The notes beneath the pieces were generated by a model. It made no database searches and had not been told where the DNA came from. It saw only the letters and a program-made list of their open reading frames with translations. The translations under genes and the position numbers were made by a program. Of a stretch of 24,391 nucleotides of DNA, positions 15,279-23,509 are shown one piece after another; position 1 is the first letter of the stretch, and each line of letters begins with the position of its first letter. The DNA comes from Chloroflexota bacterium (GTDB lineage: Bacteria; Chloroflexota; Anaerolineae; Ardenticatenales; Ardenticatenaceae), in the NCBI GenBank assembly GCA_003520455.1, contig DOUV01000799.1:1-24391 (forward strand), written 5' to 3'.

Positions 15279-16836
15279 GATGTCTCTCCTTGTGGTATGA
15301 GATGCGACTGTTCGATGGATAGTACGGCTCCAGTCGCTCCGGCACCCACCGTTCATAAAGCGTGTGGATGTGTGGCTGCAGGTCTCTCAATAGGCGACGA
15401 CGAGCGCGGTTCGCATGCTCGTCGTTTTGCGGGTTACCCAGCTCCGCCTCGATCCGCGCAAGATCCAACCGCGTCAATTCGCCGTTTCGGACAAGCACCT
15501 CGCCTCCGACGAGTACAGTATCGACATCGGCTCGCACCGCCCGGCCAAGCGCAAATCCCACGGGATCGACTGCCGGATCAACGTAGGGGCGCCGAATGCG
15601 ATCCAGTCTGAGGACCGTGATATCGGCGTTGTAGCCGGGCAAGAGCTTTCCAGCTTCACCGGCAAGTAAAGCAACTCCGGCACCGCCGACCGTCGCCATC
15701 CGCAAGACTTCATACGATGACGGCCAGTCACGCTCTAAACCCGGGCGACGGTGGAGTGTCGAGACCAGCCGCATCTCTTTGAGCATGTCCTCGTCGTCAA
15801 AAAGGCTCGTACTGTCCAACCCGAGCGCGACCTTCACGCCGTGCGTGCGCAGCGCCGACAATGGGAGTAGGCCGCTGCCCAGGCGCAGATTCGAGCTCGT
15901 GTTGGTGACGACCGTGGCGCCCGCCGCAGCCAGGCTGCTCAACTCGTGCTCGGCCAGCCAGATCGCATGAGCGAGCGACGTGCCTGGCCCGAGCAGGTCA
16001 AACTTTTGCAGGACTTCCACCGCCGTGCAGCCGAAGCGGCGATAGACATACGTGCATTGATATTTCGTTTCGAGCAAGTGGAGGTGGACTCCCGTGGCAT
16101 AGTCGCGCGCCGCGGCTGCGAGGCGGGATAACAGGGCATCCGACGCCCACTGGAGCCCCACCGGACTGAATAAGAGCCGCGCGCGGGGGTATGCCTGCTT
16201 GCAGCGATGCCAGAGTTCCTCGAAAAGCGTGAAGTATTGATCCGTACTGATATAAATATCAGGGTAGTGGAACCAGTGCCTCGCCTCGACCTGCAGCGCC
16301 AGAGGGAGGGACCCAAGGAACTCCTCATCCGATACATAGGCTGCCATAACATTCTGATCGTGGTGGCCCAGAGCGAAACTAACACGAACTCCTGCATCGT
16401 GGTACGCTGCCAACGCGCGCTCAACACTTTCGCGATAGGCTGGAAAGGGGCCTGTGCTGGAATGGCTCTGGACCGAGGCCGTAATCCCGGACCGCAGCAT
16501 TCGGGCAGCGGTGTAGAGCGTGTTCCAGTACGTGTCGAAGTTGGGGTAGAGCATAAAGCCCGGTAGCCAGAGCTCCAGCGGCGCATCTTGCATGCCGACA
16601 GACTCCGTCGCGATACCCCGGCCATGGTGATGTGCGTTGATCAGCCCTGGGATCACCAGCCAGTCGCGCGGCCCGCCGAGTGGCGTGAGATGGCTATAGT
16701 CGGTCCGCAGCTCGGCCCATGGGCCGGCAGCGATGACCTTACCGGCATCGATCACCAACGCCCCGTCGGTGATGACGCTCGCTTCCAACAGGTCAGGGTC
16801 GCAGATCAGGTACTCGGCACGGATGAGATCAGGCAT
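15268..16836 (-). CDS. Amidohydrolase (TRZ/ATZ, cytosine-deaminase-like)
   Basis: A 522-residue metal-dependent hydrolase or deaminase of the amidohydrolase superfamily (TRZ/ATZ/SsnA-like branch), acting on amide, amidine or ring C-N bonds. It has the beta-sandwich N-terminus, then the metal motif GLINAHHHGRG near 90, HLHLLETKYQ near 270, SLAHAIWLAEHE near 305, and the Asp ligand in GLDSTSLFDDEDM near 360. GYNADITVLRLD and VLVGGEVLVRNGEL are the usual C-terminal elements. The frame is open 24 codons upstream, but MPDLIRAEYLICDPDLLEAS is the natural start at 16836, 10 nt after the SDR stop. No good ribosome site precedes it, so it probably depends on coupling to the SDR gene. The C-terminal 60 residues are an Arg-rich extension. 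Confidence 0.88.
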   Translation of the reverse strand: MPDLIRAEYLICDPDLLEASVITDGALVIDAGKVIAAGPWAELRTDYSHLTPLGGPRDWLVIPGLINAHHHGRGIATESVGMQDAPLELWLPGFMLYPNFDTYWNTLYTAARMLRSGITASVQSHSSTGPFPAYRESVERALAAYHDAGVRVSFALGHHDQNVMAAYVSDEEFLGSLPLALQVEARHWFHYPDIYISTDQYFTLFEELWHRCKQAYPRARLLFSPVGLQWASDALLSRLAAAARDYATGVHLHLLETKYQCTYVYRRFGCTAVEVLQKFDLLGPGTSLAHAIWLAEHELSSLAAAGATVVTNTSSNLRLGSGLLPLSALRTHGVKVALGLDSTSLFDDEDMLKEMRLVSTLHRRPGLERDWPSSYEVLRMATVGGAGVALLAGEAGKLLPGYNADITVLRLDRIRRPYVDPAVDPVGFALGRAVRADVDTVLVGGEVLVRNGELTRLDLARIEAELGNPQNDEHANRARRRLLRDLQPHIHTLYERWVPERLEPYYPSNSRISYHKERHHGH

Positions 16837-16846
16837 CGGAGTAATA

Positions 16847-17608
16847 CTAGCGGGCCACCAAGCCGCCATCCACTGACATGGCATGGCCGGTGACGAAGGA
16901 GGCCGCATCCGAGCAAAGCCAGGCGACTGCCTCGGCGATCTCCTCAGGTTTGCCCATGCGCCCCATTGGATGAGACTGATCGAAGAGCTTTCGCTTCTCA
17001 GGGTCGCCGCCGGTCAGTCGTTGGACCATCGCCGTATCAATTGTTCCGGGACAGACGGCATTGATTCGAATCCCTTTGTCTGCGTACTCGACCGCGGCAC
17101 AACGCGTCAACCCCACCACACCGTGCTTGCTGGCTGTATAGGCAGCGTAGTCTTGCCAGGCAACGAGGCCGGCAGCCGACGCTGTGTTCACAATCACGCC
17201 GCGCCCTTGTTTCAGCATCTGGCGGAGTTCGTATTTCATGCAGAGCCAGACGCCCTTGAGGTTGACGGCCATGATCGTGTCCCAGTTCTCCTCCGTGCAC
17301 TCGGCGGTTGGCCCCCCCTGGCCCTCGAGACCGGCGTTGTTGAAGGCACAGTCCAGGCGTCCATAGCGATCGACCGCTGCGTGCACGAGCGCCTCAACGT
17401 CGCCCGCGTCCGCCACGTTCGTCTTTACAAAGATCGCATCACCACCAGCCTCTCGGATCAGCTGGGCTGTTTCTTCCCCGCCCTCTACCTGAAGATCGGC
17501 GACGACAACCTTAGCACCGTCCCGCGCGAATGTCTGTGCGGCGGCGCGCCCGATGCCTCGGGCAGCACCCGTCACCAGTGCGACTTTCCCGTCGAGCCCG
17601 TAATTCAT
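16847..17608 (-). CDS. SDR-family oxidoreductase
   Basis: A 253-residue classical SDR (glucose/ribitol dehydrogenase-like) with all landmarks: TGAARGIG (13-20), Asp38 after the second strand favouring NAD, NNAG (90-93), Ser144, Tyr157 and Lys161 (YTASK), PGTIDTAM and the C-terminal TGHAMSVDGG. The ATG at 17608 is preceded by GGGAGGGTTGGAG; an in-frame ATG six codons upstream overlaps that site and is less likely. It heads a tight three-gene unit with the two amidohydrolases (10-nt gap, then 11-nt overlap), suggesting it acts on the same compound. Upstream, 17637-17653 holds a weak imperfect dyad (CAACT/AGTTG), but no clear promoter is visible. Confidence 0.92.
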   Translation of the reverse strand: MNYGLDGKVALVTGAARGIGRAAAQTFARDGAKVVVADLQVEGGEETAQLIREAGGDAIFVKTNVADAGDVEALVHAAVDRYGRLDCAFNNAGLEGQGGPTAECTEENWDTIMAVNLKGVWLCMKYELRQMLKQGRGVIVNTASAAGLVAWQDYAAYTASKHGVVGLTRCAAVEYADKGIRINAVCPGTIDTAMVQRLTGGDPEKRKLFDQSHPMGRMGKPEEIAEAVAWLCSDAASFVTGHAMSVDGGLVAR

Positions 17609-17987
17609 CTCCAACCCTCCCTTCATCGTTTCGCGTCAACTGATGTAAAGTTGGTGCTCCTGATCTTTGCCCTATCGAACTAAATGAGGGGCCTGCGTAA
17701 GATCCCTTCACTTCGAATATCAGCACGTGGCCAACTTGGGATTTGCCTTTCGACTGTGAATCTGGCCTGAAAACCTTGTGGGGCTGGTATTTCTCGATGG
17801 CGCGGCCCACAACTCTGCTCCTGACGGATTCAAGTTGGTCCCTGGCGACCGCGGCGCGTCGCCGCAGGTTCTCGTCCATTTCGAGAGCCGGATCGATGAC
17901 GGTGTCGTACGGCGCCCAGTGCATATTGACCAGGTTCGGTTCAGGCCGGAGTTTGTAGACTGGGCCTCCGGAACTTGAGAATTTCAT
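17511..17987 (-). pseudogene. Unassigned reading frame, probable gene remnant
   Basis: The minus frame from the ATG at 17987 reads MKFSSSGGPVYKLRPEPNLV, then HWAPYDTVIDPALEMDENLR and RRAAVARDQLESVRSRVVG. For about 70 codons it has the GC-rich third positions of its neighbours and a sensible charge pattern. After about 17760 it loses that character and runs into the SDR gene in another frame. I do not recognise a family. It fills most of the gap between the aldehyde dehydrogenase stop and the SDR start, so it is likely a truncated operon member. A functional 158-residue protein overlapping the SDR start by 98 nt seems unlikely. Confidence 0.35.
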
Positions 17988-17990
17988 CCC

Positions 17991-18026
17991 GCAACCCGGT
18001 GCGCACACTCGCGCGCATCGGGTTGC
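17991..18026. terminator. Strong stem-loop after the aldehyde dehydrogenase gene
   Basis: Arms GCAACCCGGTGCGC (17991-18004) and GCGCATCGGGTTGC (18013-18026) pair over 14 bp with one mismatch that becomes a G-U pair in one RNA strand, closing an 8-nt loop. It lies 58 nt past the ALDH stop. No T-run follows on the minus strand; a short CTCTTTT follows on the plus strand. It may be an mRNA 3' end, a Rho-type pause or a repeat element rather than a classic terminator. Confidence 0.55.
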
Positions 18027-18084
18027 GCACTACTCTTTTCGACTTCGTTGCAGCCAATTAGCGGAAGATGGAGCTTTGATGGCG

Positions 18085-19593
18085 CTACGCCGTTGCAATG
18101 TAAGCCCCCTTCGTTTTCGTGTAATGCTCGATCTGTTCGTAGCCAAGTTCGCGGCCGTACCCACTCTGCTTGTACCCACCAAAGGAGACGGAATTATCCA
18201 GTTCGAGGTAGCAGTTGACCCACACAGTACCGGCCTCAATCGCAGCTACCAGGCGGTGCGCGCGGGCAACGTCATTTGTCCAGACACCCGCGGCAAGGCC
18301 ATAGATCGTATCGTTCGCACGTGCGACCGCTTCGTCTTCGTCTTTGAAGGTCAGGAGGGCAATCACTGGACCAAAGATCTCTTCACGGACAATCGTCATT
18401 TCATCGGTGCAGTTCGCGAAGATCGTCGGCTCCAGGAAGTAGCCGCTTCCCAGCCCGTTGGCCTCAATGCGCCGGCCGCCTGTGAAGAGTTGGGCGCCTT
18501 CGCGCCTGCCGCTCTCGATGTAGCCGAGGATCGAATTCATCTGGCTCTTGGAGACGACCGGCCCGAGATCGGCGTCCGGCTGGAGCGCATCCCCAACGAT
18601 CAGCTCCTCGGCTCGGGCGATGAGTCGCCCGGTCACCTCGCCGGCGATTGATTCCTGAATGTAGACACGCGCACCGGCCATGCAATCCTGCCCCGTGTTG
18701 AAGAAGCCGCCCCACAACAGCCCTTCCACCGCCTGTTCGACGTTGCAGTCCGCAAAGACCAGTTGCGGGGCCTTCCCCCCCAGTTCCATGATGAGACTCT
18801 TGGTGTTGCTGGCCGATCGCTGGATAATATCCTTGCCGACTTCGGTCGAGCCCGTCAGGCTGATCCTGTCGATCCCTGGATGCTCCGAGATCACAGGCCC
18901 AATGGTGGAGCCTGGGCCGGTGATAATATTGACCGTTCCAGGCGGGAAGCCAGCCGCCTCGACCAGCTTGCCAAGGTATAGGGCCGTAAGTGGCGAGACG
19001 CTGGACGGCTTGACCACACAGGTATTGCCACAGGCCAGTGCACCGGCCACCTTCTGCACGGTGATCAACAAGGGATAGTTCCACGGGATCAGCAGCCCAA
19101 AAACCCCGACGGGCTCGCGGCGGATGTAGGCGAAGCGGTTGGGCAGCGATACTGATGGCGTCTGACCGGCGATCTTTGTCGGCCAGCCGGCCAGATAGCG
19201 AACCAGGCCGGTGGCGGCGGCGCCATTTATCCCGCGGGCCGATTTGATTGGTTGCCCCATATTCAGGGACTCAAGCTCTGCCAGGAGCTCGCCGTGTTCT
19301 TCGATCAGGTCGGCGAGACGATTGAGCATCGCTTCCCGCTCAGACGGGCTGGTCTTCGGCCACTCGCCGGCCTTGAAAGCCTGTCGGGCGGCAGCCACTG
19401 CCAGGTCGACATCTTCCGGCGTCCCTTTGGGAACGTGCGCCAGGACCTCGCCGGTGGATGGATTGATCGTGGGGACGCTTTCCTCGGATGTTGAAGACCG
19501 CCACTCACCGCCAATGAACAGCTTGTGATCCGCTGCCAAGAACGATTGCACCCCATCCTGGAGCTCGATCTTCGGTTCTTGTGCCAGTCGCAT
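18085..19593 (-). CDS. NAD(P)-dependent aldehyde dehydrogenase
   Basis: A 502-residue ALDH-superfamily enzyme, oxidising an aldehyde to its acid. PWNYP (Asn172), VVKPS (Lys195), GSTEVGK (248-254), MELGGK (Glu270), the catalytic Cys304 in GQDCMAG, EEIFGPV and the C-terminal SFGGYKQSGYGRELG are all in order. The overall pattern is closest to betaine-aldehyde or gamma-glutamyl-aminobutyraldehyde dehydrogenases, which would suit an amine-derived aldehyde, but sequence reading alone cannot choose. The frame is open upstream, but the ATG at 19593 has AAGGAG 8 nt before it and matches the family length. It follows the DppB-like gene by 96 nt on the same strand and is probably the last gene of the importer operon, linking uptake to oxidation. 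Confidence 0.95.
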   Translation of the reverse strand: MRLAQEPKIELQDGVQSFLAADHKLFIGGEWRSSTSEESVPTINPSTGEVLAHVPKGTPEDVDLAVAAARQAFKAGEWPKTSPSEREAMLNRLADLIEEHGELLAELESLNMGQPIKSARGINGAAATGLVRYLAGWPTKIAGQTPSVSLPNRFAYIRREPVGVFGLLIPWNYPLLITVQKVAGALACGNTCVVKPSSVSPLTALYLGKLVEAAGFPPGTVNIITGPGSTIGPVISEHPGIDRISLTGSTEVGKDIIQRSASNTKSLIMELGGKAPQLVFADCNVEQAVEGLLWGGFFNTGQDCMAGARVYIQESIAGEVTGRLIARAEELIVGDALQPDADLGPVVSKSQMNSILGYIESGRREGAQLFTGGRRIEANGLGSGYFLEPTIFANCTDEMTIVREEIFGPVIALLTFKDEDEAVARANDTIYGLAAGVWTNDVARAHRLVAAIEAGTVWVNCYLELDNSVSFGGYKQSGYGRELGYEQIEHYTKTKGAYIATA

Positions 19594-19689
19594 ATCCGTT
19601 TCTCCTTCATCGAAGTACAAGCAAAGACGTTGTTCGAGACGGGCGGGCGTGTCCCACGTGTGCCATCCCGAAAAACATTCTGATTGCAC

Positions 19690-20691
19690 TCAGCGTTCGC
19701 GCAGACGTGGATCGACGATGTGGTAGACTACGTCGACCGCCAGGTTGGCCAGCACGTAGAACATGGCTACAAAAATCACCGTACTCTGCACAACAGGGTA
19801 ATCGCGACGCAAAATCGCATCGGTCAACATTCGCCCGAGTCCCGGCCAGGAAAAGACAATTTCGGTGATCACGGCACCGCCAAGCAGAGCGCCGAACTGA
19901 AGGCCCTGAATCGTGAGGATGGGGAGCAGTGCGTTGCGGAGGGCGTGCCGCAAGATGATACTGCGCTCGCCTATGCCGCGCGCACGGGCCGCGCGGATGT
20001 AATCTTGCTGCAGCACTTCGCGCATCGCCGAACGTGTCATGCGCGAGACAAAACCGGCTGACGTCAGCCCGATGGCGATTGCGGGAAGCGCCAGGTGCCT
20101 GAGAAAGCTCCACAATGCGGGCCAGTTGCCGGTGAGAATCGTATCGATCAGCATGAAATTCGTGATCGTTTTGAACTCCATGCCCGGGTCGATCCGGCCG
20201 TTGCTCGGCATCCAACGGAGCTTGACCGAGAAGAGCACGATCAGCATGATGGCGATCCAGAACCAGGGCATCGAGAGACCGAGGACAGAGAAGGTGCGGA
20301 CCGTGTAATCGAGGAACCGGCTGGGCGTGATCGCCGAGATCAGCCCGGCGCTAATTCCGACCAGCGAGCTGACCATCAGCGCCACGACCGCCAACTCGAT
20401 CGTCGGAGGCATCTTCTCGAACAGTAGTCGTTCGATCTGGACACCGGACGTAATCGACACCCCGAGGTCACCTCGCACCATGCTCGTCATGAAGACGACA
20501 TACTGGTCCCAGATCGGCTGATCAAGCCCCCATTGCTGGCGTACACGTTCCATCTGCTCGACGGTCAGGTTCTGCGTTGCCAGGAGATTGATAGGATCTC
20601 CGGGAACAATTCGCAGCGTCAAGAAGGTCAGCGTGGCGACCAGCCACACAACAACGGGAGCCCAGAGGAGGCGATTGATGATGTACTTCAC
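19690..20691 (-). CDS. DppB-like peptide/nickel-type ABC transporter permease
   Basis: A 333-residue inner-membrane permease of an oligopeptide-type importer. The first helix begins MKYIINRLLWAPVVVWLVAT, followed by the family hallmark RIVPGDP, a large external segment (WGLDQPIWDQY, GDLGVSI), and a further five or so helices. The ATPase-contact EAA loop is DYIRAARARGIGERSIILRH, followed by LGGAVITEIVFSWPGLGRM. The C-terminus ends VDPRLRER as usual. The start is GTG at 20691, 17 nt after the DppC-like stop, with AGGAG 14 nt away. It pairs with the DppC-like gene immediately upstream. The order C before B is reversed compared with the common dppA-B-C arrangement. Confidence 0.95.
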   Translation of the reverse strand: MKYIINRLLWAPVVVWLVATLTFLTLRIVPGDPINLLATQNLTVEQMERVRQQWGLDQPIWDQYVVFMTSMVRGDLGVSITSGVQIERLLFEKMPPTIELAVVALMVSSLVGISAGLISAITPSRFLDYTVRTFSVLGLSMPWFWIAIMLIVLFSVKLRWMPSNGRIDPGMEFKTITNFMLIDTILTGNWPALWSFLRHLALPAIAIGLTSAGFVSRMTRSAMREVLQQDYIRAARARGIGERSIILRHALRNALLPILTIQGLQFGALLGGAVITEIVFSWPGLGRMLTDAILRRDYPVVQSTVIFVAMFYVLANLAVDVVYHIVDPRLRER

Positions 20692-20708
20692 TGGACTGGC
20701 GCTCGCTC

Positions 20709-21644
20709 CTATACGTCTTGGCGCCTGAGGCGCGGATCAAGATGGTCGCGCAGGCCATCGCCGATAAAGTTGACCGATAAGACCGTCAACAGAATCGCCA
20801 TGCCAGGAAAGAACGGGACGTGCGCCGCATCAAATATGAGTCGCTGGCCGTCACTGACCATGAGCCCCCAGTCCGGGGTCGGCGGCTCCACCCCCAACCC
20901 CAAGAAGCTGAGTGCTGATGATGTGGCTACCGCAACCGCGACCATAGCCGTGGCTTGCACGATCAGCGGTGGAATCATATTTGGAAGGATGTGTTTCTGT
21001 ACGATCCGAAAATCTGTCGCGCCGACTGCCCGCGCCGCGATGACGAATTCTTCATTGATCAAGGTGAGGATCACCGAGCGAATCAGGCGGGCGAAGACAG
21101 GCACCATTGAGAAGGCAATCGCGATGCTCATGTTGACCAAGCCGGGTCCCAACGACGCGACGATCAGGATGGCCAGCAGGATGGCTGGAAAGCTCAGCAT
21201 GACATCCATCAGACGCATCAGCACTTCTTCGAGGAGCTCCCCTCGGCTCCAGTAGGTGGCGACGGTGCCGATAACAGTGCCGACGACCGTTGCCATGAAC
21301 ACGGAGATCACGCTGACCAGCAAGATCGGGCGCCCGCCGTACAACACACGTGTCAGCAGATCCCGTCCAAACTCGTCAGTACCGAAGAGATGGTCGAGGG
21401 ACGGGCCTTCCAGGCGCCGCGGGATATTCGTTTCTTGTGGGCCATACGGCGTAAGCAGTGGCGCGAGGATCGTGAGGAGCACGACCAACCCAAAACAGAG
21501 CCCGGCAAAAAAGGCAATCCCATACTGCTTCCAGAGTCGATCAGCCCGCGAGAGCAACAGGGGCTTTTTCTCAGCAGGCCGCTGTACCACCGGGATTGCC
21601 CATTTGTCCGTCGATTGGATGTCCGTCACGGCCTTGTTCCCCAT
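20709..21644 (-). CDS. DppC-like peptide/nickel-type ABC transporter permease
   Basis: A 311-residue permease with the DppC/OppC_N N-terminal helix (YGIAFFAGLCFGLVVLLTI), GTDEFGRDLLTRVLYGGR after it, the EAA loop EEFVIAARAVGATDFRIVQK, and SFLGLGVEPPTPDWG, all hallmarks of the family. It ends DHLDPRLRRQ. The frame extends 16 codons further to a GTG at 21692, but that extension would be translated from the arm of the perfect hairpin at 21657-21700, so the ATG at 21644 is preferred. A GTG four codons later (giving TDIQSTDKW) is also possible. It is the second gene of the importer operon. No ATPase genes adjoin it. Confidence 0.93.
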   Translation of the reverse strand: MGNKAVTDIQSTDKWAIPVVQRPAEKKPLLLSRADRLWKQYGIAFFAGLCFGLVVLLTILAPLLTPYGPQETNIPRRLEGPSLDHLFGTDEFGRDLLTRVLYGGRPILLVSVISVFMATVVGTVIGTVATYWSRGELLEEVLMRLMDVMLSFPAILLAILIVASLGPGLVNMSIAIAFSMVPVFARLIRSVILTLINEEFVIAARAVGATDFRIVQKHILPNMIPPLIVQATAMVAVAVATSSALSFLGLGVEPPTPDWGLMVSDGQRLIFDAAHVPFFPGMAILLTVLSVNFIGDGLRDHLDPRLRRQDV

Positions 21645-21656
21645 GCGGAGCGATAG

Positions 21657-21700
21657 GAGCGCGCGTGGCAGACGGGGCATCTCGTCTGCCACGCGCGCTC
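21657..21700. repeat. Perfect 18-bp inverted repeat between binding protein and permease genes
   Basis: Left arm GAGCGCGCGTGGCAGACG (21657-21674), 8-nt loop and an exactly complementary right arm (21683-21700). It starts 10 nt past the binding-protein stop and ends 12 nt before the preferred permease ATG. There is no T-run, so the operon probably continues. Comparable intercistronic hairpins, such as the malE-malF REP sequences, protect binding-protein mRNA and lower downstream expression. Confidence 0.85.
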
Positions 21701-21710
21701 GACATCCAGC

Positions 21711-23441
21711 TTATTCCAGCCAGACATTTTCCAGAAAGACGCGTTCTGTCGATGCACCCGCCACAGGCAGGCCCATCACGTTCTTGGCCATCACGACCGG
21801 CTTGGTGTAGTAGGCGAGCATCACGTAGGGCAACCAGTCGAGGATCGACTTCTGGAGTTCCTTGTAGATCTCAACGCGCTTTTCTGGATCCGATTCGCTT
21901 CGCCCCCTGTCGATCAGGTCATCAAACTGCTTGCCGATGGGGAACGCAGCAACACCGGTCTCGTTCTGTGCCATTGCCTGAGACGAATGCAGGAGTCTGA
22001 CCTTGTTGTCGGGATCCGGCACCCATAGCGACCGCTGGTTCATGTTGAGCTGCGACTGGCCGCCGAGAACCTTGCCCCAGTAGGAGCCAGAGTCGAGCTT
22101 GTCCAGGGTGATGCTGAAACCGACGGCCTCGAGGTCGCTCTTGATCAGCTCGGCCATTTGGGGCCAGAAGCGGTTGTTCTCGTAGGAGAGCTCAATCTTG
22201 ATCGGCGTCGACAGCCCCGAGGCTTCGATATGCTCCTTGGCTTTATCGACGTCGTAACGGCTCATCTCGGCCAGAGAGGCATCGTACCCTAACTCGGTCG
22301 GTCCAATAAGCGTCACCGGCATTTCGCCTAATCCGTGGAGTACTGCGACAATGAGGTTCTCTCGATTGACGGCATAGTTAATCGCCTTGCGCACGTCCTG
22401 GTTGTCCATCGGTGCATTCAAGGCGCAGAGGCCCAGGAACAGGTCGATCAGCGGCGGCCCTTGTTCCACCTTCACGTGTTCCGCGTTCTGGAGACGCTGG
22501 ACCGCCGTCGCCGGGGGGTACGGAGCCAGTGATACCTCCCCTGATTCGATGGCCGCCAGCATCGCGCCCTCATCCGGGAAGCCGCGTATGACGACTTTGT
22601 CCAATTTCGGTCGTCCACCCCAGTAGTCGTCGAACGCCACCAGGGTCGCCTCCTGGCCGGGGACGAAGTTTTGCAGCATGAAGGGACCGGCGCTGACCAG
22701 TTTGGTATTGATATCGGACCCGAGTTGGTCCAGTGCCTTCGGGCTTATGACGATCGAAGCCGGGTGGAAGAGCCGGTGCAGTTGGGCCGCGTCCGGCTCT
22801 TTGAGCACGAGCTTGACAGTGAAGTCGTCCTCGGCAGTAATTGACTCCCAGTTGTGGAAGCCATACTCGGCGTTCATGTACAGGCCTTCCACGTAGCTGG
22901 AGTCCTCCGTATTCGCCTGTCGGGTCAGACTGCGGACAATGGCATGGGCGTCCACGTCCGTGCCGTCATGGAACTTGGCGCCCTGGCGGATGCGGAAGGT
23001 GTACGTGAGCCCGTCGTCGGAGATTGCCCACGATTCAGCCAGTCCGGGCTCGGCCGGCCCCGTCCATTCGCCGCTGCTCGGTCGAGTGAGTGTTGTCCCC
23101 ACATTGTCGATTACGTTGGAGGCACCGAAACCGTTCCAGAGGCCGGGCTCCAGAGATTCGCCCATCGACTCGGCAGCAAAAACGAGCGTGCCACCCTGCT
23201 TCGGTCCAGTCACTGCGCCGGCCGTTGGGGCAGCCGTGGGTGCGGCGTTGGCACCTGCTCCAGCGCCGGCCACTGTTGGTTCAGCCGGTGCTGGAGTTGC
23301 AGCGCCGCGGCAGGCTGCTAACAGCGAATTGAGAGCGGCCACGCTGGCAACAGCCGCAGTCCCCCGCAGAAGCGCGCGACGGGTTAAGTCCGGTACCTTG
23401 TATTTCTGGCGCAGTTCTTCCGACAGCTCTTTGTGAGGCAT
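21711..23441 (-). CDS. Peptide-type ABC transporter substrate-binding lipoprotein (SBP_bac_5)
   Basis: A 576-residue solute-binding protein of the DppA/OppA family. The N-terminus carries a twin-arginine-like export motif (LTRRALLRG, Arg21-Arg22), a hydrophobic stretch and a lipobox LLAAC with Cys44. A low-complexity Ala/Pro/Thr/Gly linker follows to about residue 80, then the mature domain begins with GGTLVFAAE. GLAESWAISDDGLTYTFRIR, GAKFHDGTDVDAHAIVRSL, SAGPFMLQNF and DVRKAINYAVNRENLI are classical SBP_bac_5 segments. The ATG at 23441 is chosen because AAGGAGG lies just upstream; that site contains an earlier in-frame ATG at 23456. It heads the importer operon. The ligand could be a di/oligopeptide, nickel chelate, opine or other amide, and cannot be told from the sequence. 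Confidence 0.95.
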   Translation of the reverse strand: MPHKELSEELRQKYKVPDLTRRALLRGTAAVASVAALNSLLAACRGAATPAPAEPTVAGAGAGANAAPTAAPTAGAVTGPKQGGTLVFAAESMGESLEPGLWNGFGASNVIDNVGTTLTRPSSGEWTGPAEPGLAESWAISDDGLTYTFRIRQGAKFHDGTDVDAHAIVRSLTRQANTEDSSYVEGLYMNAEYGFHNWESITAEDDFTVKLVLKEPDAAQLHRLFHPASIVISPKALDQLGSDINTKLVSAGPFMLQNFVPGQEATLVAFDDYWGGRPKLDKVVIRGFPDEGAMLAAIESGEVSLAPYPPATAVQRLQNAEHVKVEQGPPLIDLFLGLCALNAPMDNQDVRKAINYAVNRENLIVAVLHGLGEMPVTLIGPTELGYDASLAEMSRYDVDKAKEHIEASGLSTPIKIELSYENNRFWPQMAELIKSDLEAVGFSITLDKLDSGSYWGKVLGGQSQLNMNQRSLWVPDPDNKVRLLHSSQAMAQNETGVAAFPIGKQFDDLIDRGRSESDPEKRVEIYKELQKSILDWLPYVMLAYYTKPVVMAKNVMGLPVAGASTERVFLENVWLE

Positions 23442-23488
23442 TCTCCCCTCCTTCATAAAGTCCGCCTCTTGTGGAGGAAACGATGAGA

Positions 23489-23509
23489 GCCGGCGTTCAT
23501 AACGCTGGC
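23489..23509. promoter_or_regulatory. Inverted repeat upstream of the binding-protein gene
   Basis: GCCGGCGTT-CAT-AACGCTGGC: 9-bp arms with one mismatch, about 48 bp before the binding-protein ATG. It could be an operator for the importer operon. It is unrelated in sequence to the GTAGGACGTCCTAC sites. No clear -35/-10 pair was found in 23457-23646. Confidence 0.4.

Noticed and set aside
12398..16836. Assignment of the M20 and TRZ/ATZ genes as a YgeY-SsnA selenium-linked purine module
   Set aside because: Only a loose resemblance; none of the other genes of that module (molybdenum hydroxylases, carbamoyltransferases) is present.
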